Of a stretch of DNA of 64,000 nucleotides, positions 31,320 to 42,200 are shown piece by piece. The notes below the pieces were generated by a model. The model worked only from the letters and a program-made list of their open reading frames with translations, made no database searches and was not told the DNA's origin. The stretch's first letter is position 1. The number at the start of each line of letters is the position of its first letter. This DNA is from Flavobacterium aquidurense (lineage in GTDB: Bacteria > Bacteroidota > Bacteroidia > Flavobacteriales > Flavobacteriaceae). The translations under genes were made by a program, and so were the position numbers. The DNA lies in NCBI GenBank assembly GCA_900107365.1, contig FNPS01000003.1, positions 124,001 through 188,000 on the forward strand, written 5' to 3'.

Positions 31320-32594
31320 ATGGAAATACTAATAATATTTTTTCTAATACTATTAAACGGAGTTTTCTCGATGTCAGAAATCGCATTGATTTCGGCTAGA
31401 AAAAACAGATTGGAGACTGCTGCAAAAAAAGGGAATAAAAGTGCCAAAATTGCACTGGATTTAGCCAATTCGCCAAATAAGTTTTTATCAACAGTACAAA
31501 TCGGAATTACCTTAATAGGAATTTTGACCGGTATTTATAGTGGAGATAAAATCACTATGGATGTTGAGGCGTTTGTTGCCGGATTTGCCATTTTAAAACC
31601 CTATGCACATTCAGTTGCAGTTGGAATTGTGGTGGTGGTTTTAACGTTTTTCTCTTTGGTTTTAGGAGAGCTATTGCCAAAACGTATTGGCTTAAATTAT
31701 CCGGAATCCATTGCGAAAATGGTAGCAATGCCAATGAAGATAGTTTCAATTATTACCGCTCCATTTATTTGGTTGCTAACATCGTCAACCGATTTTTTAT
31801 TGAATGTTTTGCAGATAAAACCTTCAGCCGACGGAAAAGTAACCGAAGAAGAAATTAAAGCCATTATAAAAGAAGGAACCGAAGGTGGAGAAGTTCAGGA
31901 AATTGAACAGGATATTGTGGAACGTGTTTTTCATATTGGCGACAGAAAAGTAAATTCGTTGATGACACATCGTAAATCGGTAGATATGTTACCTTTGAAC
32001 GCTGATAAAGCTAAAATCAAAGAGTTAGTATTGCTGGATTTACATACTGTTTATCCTGTATATAGTGATAATTACGATGATATAGTAGGAATTGTAACGT
32101 TGAAAAATATATTCGCCAACATCGAAAGCGATCATTTTGATTTATCAGCAATAATGACAGATCCTCCTTATTTAATGGAGCAGACGACGGCTTACAAAGC
32201 GTTGGAAAATTTCAAAAGAACAGGAGTGCATTATGCTTTAGTCTCTGATGAATATGGCGTTTTTCAGGGAATTATTACGTTGAATGATATTCTGGAAGCT
32301 TTAGTTGGAGATGCATCTGATTTTTATAAAGATGAATTTCAGCTAATCGAAAGGGAAGATGGTTCATGGCTGGTTGACGGACATTATTCATTACACGATT
32401 TCCTAACCTATTTTGAGTTAGACGAATTAACAAACGATTACGAAGTAAACACCGTAAGCGGAATGATTATGACCGAACTTTCGCATATTCCAAAAGAAGG
32501 AGAAAAATTAGTTTGGCAAAAATTTGTGCTTGAAGTAATAGACATGGATGGCGTAAAGATTGATAAAGTGTTGGTAAAAGCACTTAAAGAATAA
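31320..32594 (+). CDS. Hemolysin-C/CorC-type membrane protein (DUF21, CBS and transporter-associated domains)
   Basis: A 424-residue protein with an N-terminal DUF21 membrane domain of about four helices (ILIIFFLILLNGVFSMSEIALISARKNRL, then QIGITLIGILTGIYSG), two CBS motifs (VNSLMTHRKSVDMLPL; VFQGIITLNDILEALVG) and a C-terminal CorC_HlyC domain (DEFQLIEREDGSWLVDGHYSLHDF). Relatives include CNNM-type magnesium/cobalt efflux proteins. The older name hemolysin is misleading. It lies between adk and obgE in the same direction. Confidence 0.9.
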   Translation: MEILIIFFLILLNGVFSMSEIALISARKNRLETAAKKGNKSAKIALDLANSPNKFLSTVQIGITLIGILTGIYSGDKITMDVEAFVAGFAILKPYAHSVAVGIVVVVLTFFSLVLGELLPKRIGLNYPESIAKMVAMPMKIVSIITAPFIWLLTSSTDFLLNVLQIKPSADGKVTEEEIKAIIKEGTEGGEVQEIEQDIVERVFHIGDRKVNSLMTHRKSVDMLPLNADKAKIKELVLLDLHTVYPVYSDNYDDIVGIVTLKNIFANIESDHFDLSAIMTDPPYLMEQTTAYKALENFKRTGVHYALVSDEYGVFQGIITLNDILEALVGDASDFYKDEFQLIEREDGSWLVDGHYSLHDFLTYFELDELTNDYEVNTVSGMIMTELSHIPKEGEKLVWQKFVLEVIDMDGVKIDKVLVKALKE

Positions 32595-32602
32595 ATAAAA
32601 AA

Positions 32603-32743
32603 GTTTTCAGTCGCAGTTTTCAGTCGCAGTTTGTGCTGAAAACTGCGACTGTGACTGGAATACTAAAAATAAAATAGTTTCCAGTCACAATTTTCAGTCG
32701 CGGTTTGCACTGAAAACTGTGACTGCGACTGAATACTAAAAAC
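32603..32743. repeat. Two tandem ~67-bp copies of a CAGTCGCAGTTT hairpin before obgE
   Basis: Copy 1 (32603-32669) and copy 2 (32677-32743) align along their full length with about a dozen changes. Each has a stem around CAGTCGCAGTTT / AAACTGCGACTG with a 6-7 base loop and ends GAATACTAAAAA. Copy 2 ends two bases before the obgE ATG, so the arrays make up the whole intergenic gap. Confidence 0.9.
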
Positions 32744-32744
32744 A

Positions 32745-33746
32745 ATGACAGAAGGAAATTTTGTAGATTACGTTAAGATATATGTTTCATCCGGAAAAGG
32801 TGGAAAAGGATCTACGCATTTACATAGAGAGAAATTTATTGAAAAAGGAGGCCCGGACGGTGGTGATGGTGGTCGCGGTGGACACGTATATTTAGTGGGG
32901 AATAAAGGTTTGTGGACATTATTTCACTTAAAATTTGCGCGTCACATTAAAGCTGGTCACGGTGGAGATGGAGGAGGAGACCGTAGTACTGGTGCCGATG
33001 GAGATGATAAATTTATCGAAGTGCCTTTAGGAACTGTAGTAAAAGATAAAGAAACCGGAGAAACCTTATTCGAAATTACCGAAGACGGCGAAAAACAAAT
33101 TCTTTCAAGAGGAGGAAAAGGTGGTTTAGGAAACTGGCATTTTAGAAGTTCAACAAACCAAACGCCACGTTATGCACAGCCAGGTTTACCAGGTGTAGAA
33201 ATGGATGTAATTCTGGAACTTAAAGTTTTGGCTGATGTTGGATTGGTAGGTTTTCCAAATGCTGGAAAATCAACTTTATTGTCTGTATTGACTTCTGCAA
33301 AACCAAAAATTGCCGATTATCCGTTTACAACTTTAAAACCAAACTTAGGAATTGTAGCTTACAGAGATTATCAATCTTTTGTAATTGCCGATATTCCTGG
33401 AATTATTGAAGGTGCCGCTGAAGGAAAAGGTTTAGGACATTATTTCTTGCGTCATATTGAGCGTAATTCAACTTTGCTATTTTTAGTACCGGTTGATACT
33501 CCGGATATTAAAGGAGAATATGATATTTTGGTTAATGAATTGACTAAATACAATCCGGAGATGTTAGATAAAGAACGTCTTTTGGTTATATCAAAATGTG
33601 ATATGCTGGATGATGAATTGAAAGCAGAATTGAAAGTGGAACTTGATGTTGCTTTTAAAGACATTCCATACATGTTTATTTCATCTGTTGCTCAACAAGG
33701 TTTGACTGATTTAAAAGACAAGCTTTGGAAAATGCTTAACGAGTAA
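32745..33746 (+). CDS. obgE: GTPase Obg/CgtA, ribosome assembly
   Basis: A 333-residue Obg GTPase, acting in large-subunit maturation and stress signalling. The glycine-rich Obg fold is at residues 5-155 ([44 protein letters not shown]). The G domain follows with G1 GFPNAGKST, switch [18 protein letters not shown] and G4 SKCDML in place of NKxD. It lacks the extra C-terminal domain of Bacillus Obg. Its leader region consists entirely of two word-repeat hairpins. A clear terminator follows. Confidence 0.97.
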   Translation: MTEGNFVDYVKIYVSSGKGGKGSTHLHREKFIEKGGPDGGDGGRGGHVYLVGNKGLWTLFHLKFARHIKAGHGGDGGGDRSTGADGDDKFIEVPLGTVVKDKETGETLFEITEDGEKQILSRGGKGGLGNWHFRSSTNQTPRYAQPGLPGVEMDVILELKVLADVGLVGFPNAGKSTLLSVLTSAKPKIADYPFTTLKPNLGIVAYRDYQSFVIADIPGIIEGAAEGKGLGHYFLRHIERNSTLLFLVPVDTPDIKGEYDILVNELTKYNPEMLDKERLLVISKCDMLDDELKAELKVELDVAFKDIPYMFISSVAQQGLTDLKDKLWKMLNE

Positions 33747-33765
33747 AAAGTTTAAAAATATTTTT

Positions 33766-33797
33766 AAAAGGCGTTCTGTTTTCAGAGCGCCTTTTTT
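33766..33797 (+). terminator. Intrinsic terminator after obgE
   Basis: AAAAGGCGTTCTG pairs with CAGAGCGCCTTTT at 12 of 13 positions around TTTT and is followed by a T run, 19 bases after the obgE stop. Confidence 0.9.
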
Positions 33798-33921
33798 ATT
33801 TCTGATAATGTTAAATTCGTAAAAAAAAGATAAAAATGGACAGGTATATTTTATTTTAGGAATTGATAGAATGAAATAATTGCGAAAATGAGCTATATTC
33901 GCATCACTTAAATAAAATAAC

Positions 33922-36066
33922 ATGAAAAAAATAATTTTATTCTTTACCATGTGCCTTATGGCTTTTCCTGCAAGAGCTGACGAAGGAATGTGGTTTTTGA
34001 TGTTTATCGAAAGATTGAACCATAGAGATATGGAAAAAATGGGCTTGCAATTAACAGCCGAAGAAATTTACAGTATTAATCATCATAGTTTAAAAGATGC
34101 TGTTGTACAGTTTAATGGAGGTTGTACTGCAGAAATTGTTTCTAAGGACGGATTAGTTTTAACCAATCACCACTGTGGTTACAATGCCATTGCTGAACTT
34201 TCTACTGCAGAACAAAATTATTTAAAAGATGGTTTTTGGGCAAAAGAAAGAAGTGCCGAAATGAAACCAAAATCTTTATACGTTCGTTTCTTCGTTCGCA
34301 TGGACGATGTTTCTAAAAGAATTTTATCAAAAGTAAATGATACAATGACAGAAACAGAAAGAAACAAAATCATTCAACAAGAAATTGCTTTGATTGAAAA
34401 GGAAAACAACGAAGGTGGAAAATATACTGTTTCTGTTCGTCCTTTCTTTCAGGGAAATGAATATTACTATTTCGTTTACCAGGATTACACAGACGTTCGT
34501 TTAGTAGGAACACCACCGGAAAGTGTTGGTAAATTTGGTGGAGATACTGATAACTGGGAATGGCCTCGTCAAACGGGAGATTTCTCTATGTTTAGAGTGT
34601 ATGCTGATAAAGCTGGAAACCCTGCAACCTATTCAAAAGAAAATGTGCCTTTACAGCCAAAACATTATTTACCTGTAAGTATCAAAGGTGTAAAAGAAAA
34701 TGATTTCGCCATGATTTTGGGTTATCCAGGAAGAACAAATCGTTGGATGCCGGCTGGCGGAATTGAGCAAAACGTAAAATTTGCTTATCCTGCTTGGGTT
34801 GAAGGTGCAAAAACCGGAATGGACCAAATGAAAAAGTATATGGATAAAGATGCAACAGTTCGTTTGCAATATGCGTCTAAATATGCTTCGACAGCAAATT
34901 ACTGGAAAAACCGTCAGGGTATGATTGATGCTTTGACTAAAGCCGGAACTGCGGAGGCAAAATCAGCTCAGGAAGATAAATTTTACGAATGGGCAGCTAA
35001 ACCAGCTAACAAAGATAAGTACGAAAATGTAATTCCGACAATTAACGATTATTACAAGGAAACAAATTTAAAAGCACGCCACGATAATTACTTATCTCAG
35101 GTTTTGCGTACTTCAAGTTATGCAACCGGACCAGCAAATTTAGGAAACGCATTGATTGCTTACTATAATGAAAACGATGCTAAAAAAGCGGAGATGTTGC
35201 CAAAGATCAATGCCATGATTGATAACATTTACGGTGAATTTTATGCACCTCTTGAAAAAGATGTGTTAACGGCGCAATTGAATTTATACGCTTCAAAAGC
35301 TGCTGAATATGGTTTAGCGCCGCAAATTGCTAAAATGAAAACAGCAAATAATGGTGATTTTAGTGCTGATGTTACAAAAGCGGCTGAAATAAGTTATTTC
35401 ACGTCTAAAGATAAAGTGTTGGCATTTATGGCTGATCCAAAACCATTAGCTATTGTACACGATCCTTTGTATATTATTTCTAATGATTTGACAACAAAAT
35501 ACCGTGCTAAAACAGATGATCAGGCAAAAGCTGATGATGGTTTTGCCATTGCTTACCGTAATTTGGTTGAGGGTTTAAGAGAGTCAAAATTGAATGCAAT
35601 AAAATATCCTGATGCAAACTCTACTTTGAGATTGACTTACGGAAAAGTTCGTGCTTTGCCAGCTGATCCGCGTAACGATGCTACAATCAACAACTATACT
35701 ACTATGGAAAGTATGGTTAAAAAGTATAAAGTAGGAGATCAGGAATTTGATTTACCATCTCGTTTGTTAGAATTAAACAAAGCAAAAGATTACGGTCAAT
35801 ATGCTGATAAAGCAGGATACATGCCGGTAAACTTCTTAACGGATAATGATATTACTGGAGGAAATTCAGGTTCTCCGGTATTAAACGGAAAAGGAGAATT
35901 AATCGGAATCGCTTTTGACGGAAATATCGAAGCGATGGCTGGTGATGTTATTTTTGATCCAAAATTACAAAGAACAATCAACGTAGATATTCGTTACGTA
36001 CTTTGGATTATCGACAAATACGCCGGAGCAAAAAATATTATTGATGAAATGACGATTATTAAATAA
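33922..36066 (+). CDS. S46 family dipeptidyl-peptidase, DPP7-like
   Basis: A 714-residue periplasmic serine peptidase with signal peptide (cleavage near PARA-DEG). The chymotrypsin-like halves flank a large helical insertion. The catalytic His is in TNHHCGYNAI (about 83-84), an acidic partner lies in FGGDTDNWEWPR, and Ser649 is in GGNSGSPVL. The specificity position, 18 residues after the serine, is Gly667 in IGIAFDGN. This matches DPP7 (bulky hydrophobic P1) rather than DPP11, which has Arg there. Such enzymes feed amino-acid fermentation or uptake by producing dipeptides. It has its own terminator hairpin shared with the next convergent gene. Confidence 0.92.
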   Translation: MKKIILFFTMCLMAFPARADEGMWFLMFIERLNHRDMEKMGLQLTAEEIYSINHHSLKDAVVQFNGGCTAEIVSKDGLVLTNHHCGYNAIAELSTAEQNYLKDGFWAKERSAEMKPKSLYVRFFVRMDDVSKRILSKVNDTMTETERNKIIQQEIALIEKENNEGGKYTVSVRPFFQGNEYYYFVYQDYTDVRLVGTPPESVGKFGGDTDNWEWPRQTGDFSMFRVYADKAGNPATYSKENVPLQPKHYLPVSIKGVKENDFAMILGYPGRTNRWMPAGGIEQNVKFAYPAWVEGAKTGMDQMKKYMDKDATVRLQYASKYASTANYWKNRQGMIDALTKAGTAEAKSAQEDKFYEWAAKPANKDKYENVIPTINDYYKETNLKARHDNYLSQVLRTSSYATGPANLGNALIAYYNENDAKKAEMLPKINAMIDNIYGEFYAPLEKDVLTAQLNLYASKAAEYGLAPQIAKMKTANNGDFSADVTKAAEISYFTSKDKVLAFMADPKPLAIVHDPLYIISNDLTTKYRAKTDDQAKADDGFAIAYRNLVEGLRESKLNAIKYPDANSTLRLTYGKVRALPADPRNDATINNYTTMESMVKKYKVGDQEFDLPSRLLELNKAKDYGQYADKAGYMPVNFLTDNDITGGNSGSPVLNGKGELIGIAFDGNIEAMAGDVIFDPKLQRTINVDIRYVLWIIDKYAGAKNIIDEMTIIK

Positions 36067-36087
36067 TCTCAATTTTTAGAATTTTTT

Positions 36088-36141
36088 TCCGCCACGAATT
36101 CACGAATTTCATTTAATTATAATTCGTGAATTCGTGGCGGA
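36088..36141. terminator. CACGAATT-word inverted repeat (copy 3), terminator between convergent genes
   Basis: Perfect 21-bp arms (36088-36108 and 36121-36141, start TCCGCCACGAATTCACG) with a 12-base loop and T runs on both sides lie between the S46 peptidase stop (36066) and the macroglobulin stop (36208). Confidence 0.92.
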
Positions 36142-36207
36142 TTTTTTTATGGAAGAAATTCTGCAAAAGCTTATTTTGGAATTTATTTATTGGGATTTAT
36201 ATATAGT

Positions 36208-39200
36208 TTATTGAACTTTCACGCGAATTCCTTTCGTATGACTTGAAAACTCCGGAGCGTACATACTTTCAATTGTGGTAATTCCGTTTGAGAATTCGCC
36301 GCTGTTGTTTACTCTAATATCATACTCTAGTACATAAGTTCCTTTGTTGATTCTGTCAAAAAAGAAATGTGTTGCAGCATCTTTTGTACTCATATAATAT
36401 CCTAATCCATCTTTGTATTGGTATTCTGAAAGCACATTTACCGGTTCAAAACAAGAAGCTCTCATATCTTTTAAGTGTACGTATTCTGTGTCTTCTTTAG
36501 AAGTAATAATTAATCTTACAGTAACTAAGTCTCCCGTTTTTAAAGGGTTTTTAGATGTAATTCTTTGTAATTCGTCTCCTTTTATAGAATTCTTTTTCAG
36601 ATATAATTCTTTAGAAACAAATAAAACAGCACCTGAATTCGTTTTGATTTTATCTAAATCTTCAAAATACTGCCAATAAACGCCACCAAAACCTGGAACT
36701 TTTGATTTGTTCTGAACAGTTATTGATGCCATCTCTTTTTTTACTTCATCGGCTTTCCAGTTCATTTTGATGTATCCGGTTTCAGCTTCTTTTTCGTTTT
36801 CAGATAATTTTTTGGTCAGGATTTTTTGATCTCCAATTTTTATAATGGTATTATCTTTTACCGAAAGCCAATCATTTCCTTGCATTAATAAAGCGTATAC
36901 GGCTTCTGTCGTTGATTTTGTAGTAGGCCAATTTTTAGTCTGTTTGTTTTTTAATAACCAAACTTTCATAGCATCTACTGATTTGGTGTCGTGATTCACT
37001 TCGGCGAAAGCCTCAATCAATAAAGCCTGAGTTTCAATTGGAGCCTGATACCAATACCATCCTGATTTGTTGGCAATCCAATACATTCCCCAATCTTCAT
37101 TATTAGAAGATGTTTCTTTTAAACTTTCAATGATTTTTTTAGCCGAATCACTTTCTCCAAAACGATTTAAAGCCAATGCAGCCAAACCTTTTTCGTAAAG
37201 AGAATACGATAACCAATCTTTTTTAGCCGTTTCCAGATATAATTTAGTTGCCTTTTTTAAAGTGTCTGAAAGCGGATATTTGTCTAGATAGAAACTTCTG
37301 GTATACAAATAATGCAAATCAGAATAAGGGTTTGTCCAGATTAGTTTAGCTGTTGTTTTTAAGTTTTTTGTCTGACTTTTATAATATTCCAGAAATTTAT
37401 TATCGATAAACGGAATTCCCGTTTTGGCAATTGCATCAATTTTGGTGTTAGTATCTTCTGTTTTATTCAGTTTAGATAGGTGACCTAAGCCAGCCAGAAT
37501 ATGTCTGGTAATGTATTCGCTTTCGTCGCCCCCGCTAAACCACGCAAAACCTCCGGATGATTTTTGTTTTTGTTTTAATTTGTCAAAAGTAGCTTCTTGT
37601 GAAGTTTTCATTTTCTCCAAATCAAATAAAAGTGCCAGATTCTTTTTCTTTTCATCTTCACTTTGAGCATCATTTAGCCAAGGTGTCTCGGTCAGAATAA
37701 TTGATTTTAGTTCTTCGCTTTCTTCTAATTTCGAATTCAGTTTTCCGTTTTTTCTCCAGTCTTCAAAAACAGTTGCAATTTTCGGATTGCTTGAAATAAT
37801 TTCTGAAGCCAAAGCATTGGAATAGAAACGGGCAAAAGTCTGTTCTGCACATTCATGTTCATATTCCATTAAATAAGGCAAAGACTGAATCGCAATCCAA
37901 GTGGGATTTGAAGTATATTCCAATGTAAATTGATGGTTTCTCAAAGTCGAAGAAATATTGTTTTTTAGATTCTCAAACGTATATTCTTTCGTTGAATTTT
38001 CACGAACCCAAATCGGGATACTTTCTGTAACCAGCATATTATTTGTTAAAACGGGAAGTATGTTTTCTTCTCCATCAGAGAAATTGCCAGATTTTGCCAG
38101 AATTTTATATTGAACACCTTGCAAACCTTCCGGAATTGAAATCGTCCAGGTTGCAGTTGTGTTTCCAAAAGCTCCAACGTTGAAATTTCGAATATTTTTT
38201 GTGTTCAACATTTTAGCATCAATTGGCTGCATAGTTGTGGCATCAAAGAATTGTAAAATAGCTATTCCTGTTTTTGCTTTATCCTTAACATTCGAAATTT
38301 TCGCAGAAATAACAATCGTGTCTTTTTCTCTAAAGAAACGAGGGAAATTCGGAAGAACCATTAATTCTTTTTGAGTTTCTACACTTTTTTCTAAATAACC
38401 TGAAACAGCATCTTTGTTATGTGCCAATAAACGAAGTTTCCACGCCGTTAAAGCTTCTGGGGAAGTGAAATTAAAACTTACTTTTCCGTTGGCATCGGTT
38501 TTTAGATTCGGCAAAAAGAACGCAGTTTCAGATAAATTTTTTCTGGCTTTTACCTGTGTTAATTCTTCTAAGGCTTTTTTGGTTGTAATGATTATTACTC
38601 CGTTTGCAGCTTTACTTCCATAAAGGGCTGTTGCTTTTTCATCTTTTAAAACATCCATTGAAAGAATGTCTGCGGGATTTATGTTTTTAATGTCCACAAC
38701 AATTTCTCCATCTACAATATAAAGTGGGTCTTGACCACCTATGCTTGCCTTACCTCTGATTTGAATTCCTGCAGCTCGTCCAGCTAAATAAGCTGGTGCT
38801 GCTGCCGTATTATAAACTTGATTATCTTCCTGAACTACTGCAGACGCAGCGCCAACTCCAACAGACTCATCAACAGTTACGACAGCATCAGGATCTCCTT
38901 TAATAGTTTCACTGCCTACTTTTTTATCTTTAATTTCAGTTATTGTTAAACCAAGTGAATCTCCATATCGGCTATTGTAAAAGTCAAAACCAAACCAATT
39001 TAATTTTATTTCTTCTTTAAAGAATTTACTAATTGTTAGATCTTCATCCAGATTTTCTAATGATGTGTTTATTTTTTCAAAACCTAAACCAGATTTAAGA
39101 TTGGAAGAATTGTAGCGGGACTTATTGATATTTAGAATATTCCAATCTCTTTTTGCAAACTGATCTAAAGAACTATCATACATAGATGCTAAAACTTCTG

Positions 39201-42200
39201 CTTCATTTTTAGCGTTGGTTGATTTTAATTTAAAAGACCACTTTTCGACACTTCCTGGTTCGATCTTATTTCTAAAACTTTCAACAATTAATTCGAATTT
39301 AGATTCTGCTGTTTTTAATGGAACGTCTATTTCTTCATCAAAAATTTCGTTCTCAAAAATGCTTTGAAATCCCAAACGTACCGATTTTTCAAATTCGTTT
39401 TTTAACGGAACTTTAATTGTTACTTCATTGTTTTGTAAATGATACGTATTTTCAAAATAGATCTGATTCCCGTAGTTACCGTTTGATGTGATATAAAGAT
39501 CTGAAAGTACAGAAGAAAGTTTGACTACGACAAAACCGTCTTTTTTAGGGTCATCATTAATTTGTTCTGCAGTAAATAATTTACCGGGATTAAACTTGTC
39601 TTTACTTTGTTTGATTTCAAAAGTCGAAACAGATTCTATAGGATTATTAAAAGTGTCTTTTGCAGAAAATACAATTTTATAATTTCCGGATTTATAATTT
39701 GAAATAAAATCGAGCGCTATTTTTTTGTCTTTTTCGGTATCAATTTTCTTTGAAAATAATAAAGTTTCGCTTGCTTTTTTGCTTTTAATTTCACGAATCT
39801 CATAAGGAAATAATCTTTCAAAATCAGAAGCTGAAATAGTTTCGATTTCTGGTTCTGGCCAAACTTGTTCTTTGAATTTATTTCTAAATGGAGCGACGAA
39901 ATACAATTTAACTTCGCCTTTAGCAGCTAAAAATTCTCCGTTTAAGTTGGAACTTGTGAGGGTGATCTCATTTTTGTTTTTAGTTTCAATACGATTTGGA
40001 ATACTCGCATTGATAATCAAATCATGATAACCTACTTTTACTATGGTTTCTGATGTGTGGGTTTCTCCATTAATATCAGTAACATCAGCCGTTATTCTGT
40101 AATTAAAGACTGGTAATTGCTCTTTTATTGCATTTTTTGAAGGTTGGGCTATAAATTCAACTACAAATTTCCCCGAGGCATCTGTTTTGGTTTCGCCCGT
40201 TGCAATAGTTTCATTTTGTTCCTGTCCGTAATAATTTCTAAAATAACTTGTAAATCGATTAACGGTATAAGTCACTTTTGCATCAGAAATATTACTTCCG
40301 GCAAATGCTTTTGCAGTTCCGTTTACTTTAATCGATTGATTAACCTGAAAACTTTCTTTTTTAGGATCAAAATCTACTTTAAATTTTGGACGTTTGTATT
40401 CCTCAACCCTAAAATAAGTTTCAGAAAATTCAAGTATTGCAGCTTTCCAGAATGATTCATTTGGTTTGTTTTTTATGTAAATATCTCCTTTTGCATAATC
40501 TTCGGGTTTACCTGCAAAAATATAGAAAGTGCCAGTTACGCCATTTTTTGGCAAAACGAATTCTCCTGAAAAGGAGCCAAATTCATTTGAGGTAACTTGT
40601 AATTCTTTGAAATTTTGATAATTAGCATTTTTTACTATTATTTTGAAAGAAGTATTGGCAATAATGCTTGTTTTATTTTCTTGCTTTTGAAATGCAATTC
40701 CTTTGTAATAAACAGTTTGTCCCGGACGATATATAGCCCGATCCAAGTAAAATTCGACTTTAGCGTTTAAGGTTTTGTTTTCTTTGGCAGTATATGGCTG
40801 AGTATAACGAATATAATTTCGGTTTGGCGAAATAGTATCATTCTCTAAAGAAAACTCAATGTGATCATTGTAAGAATGGTTGTTGCTTCCAACATAGGAG
40901 GCTACTCCGTTTGAATCTGTTTTAAGTGTATAATAAGATGATTTTATAGATACGTTTTCCAGAGGTTTTCCTGTTTTTCGATCTATAACCTGAAAGTTTT
41001 CTTTGTTGTCGCCTTGAGACGCCAGAATACTTAAGTTTGAAACTGTCAAAGTTTCATATGCAATAGCTTTTTTGTCTTTTAATCCGGAATTGCTTTCAAA
41101 ATAAACTAAATAGCTTCCTGTTTCTAATTGGGGTAGGAGAACTTCTGTGGTATATTCAAAATAATCTTTTTTGTTAAGAAGTTGATAATCTTGGGTAGCA
41201 ATTTTACTTTGGGTTTTTATAATTACCTCCGTTAAACTATCCTGTTTATAGATTAATTCTGAGGCTGAAAATTTTTTCAGTGTTTTTTGATTTATTTTGT
41301 AAAATGATATTTTTAAGTTATCAATGTTTTTATAATTGATATAAGCTCTGGTGTTTTCTTTATGATAATTGTATTTTTGAAGGCGGACATCCAATGATTT
41401 ATCAATAACGTTTTGTTTTTGCTGTAAAGCACTTTGAGCTGCGTTAGTTTTATCATTGATTTTTATAATATTGTCATATATTTTGACAGCTTCAATTTTG
41501 TAATCAGGATGTAATTCTTTTGATGCTTGAGAAATTAAAAGTTCAGCCTTTTTTAGAAAAATTTTCTGCGTAAGAATTGTGTCATTGGTCTGTTGTTGAA
41601 GATCATTTAAGTACTTGGTTAAATTTTCAGTAGGTTCTGTTATAAAATCACTGCAAAATATAATTCGGTTAAATTGATTTTCTAAAGAAGGGTTGCTTGT
41701 CTCTAATTTCTGGTATAAAGCTATAACTTTTCGTAGGTTCTCATCTTTTATAAAATTTAGGTCAAGTTTTGAAAATGCTTCTGAACTTCCTAATAGTTCG
41801 TTTTTATATACTGTTATTTCACTATTTTGAATTTGCCATCTCTGTATCTTTTGGGCAAAAAAATCGATATTTTCTTTTAGCAGATAATCATATAAGTTTT
41901 CGGTTTTTAATTTTTCTATAGTTAAAAATTCGAATATAGATTGATAGTTTGTTAAAGGTGTTGCTTTTAGAATTGAGTCATTTTCTAATGTTTTATTAAA
42001 AGCGGCAATGACTTCCTCCTCATGTGTAATTTCACTCGGGAGATTAATTTTAAAATCCTCAGACGAAGGAACTTCAACACTATCCGACGCCATATACGCA
42101 GCTTCGTCCACAACTGCAACTGCACTATCTACAGCCACAACAGCGTAATCATAATCATAATTAGCATAATTATTCAGGCATTTTGCATAAACTAAATTCA

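Noticed and set aside
33711..33950. 79-codon minus-strand frame between obgE and the S46 peptidase
   Set aside because: It covers the obgE terminator and the S46 promoter region and has no domain.
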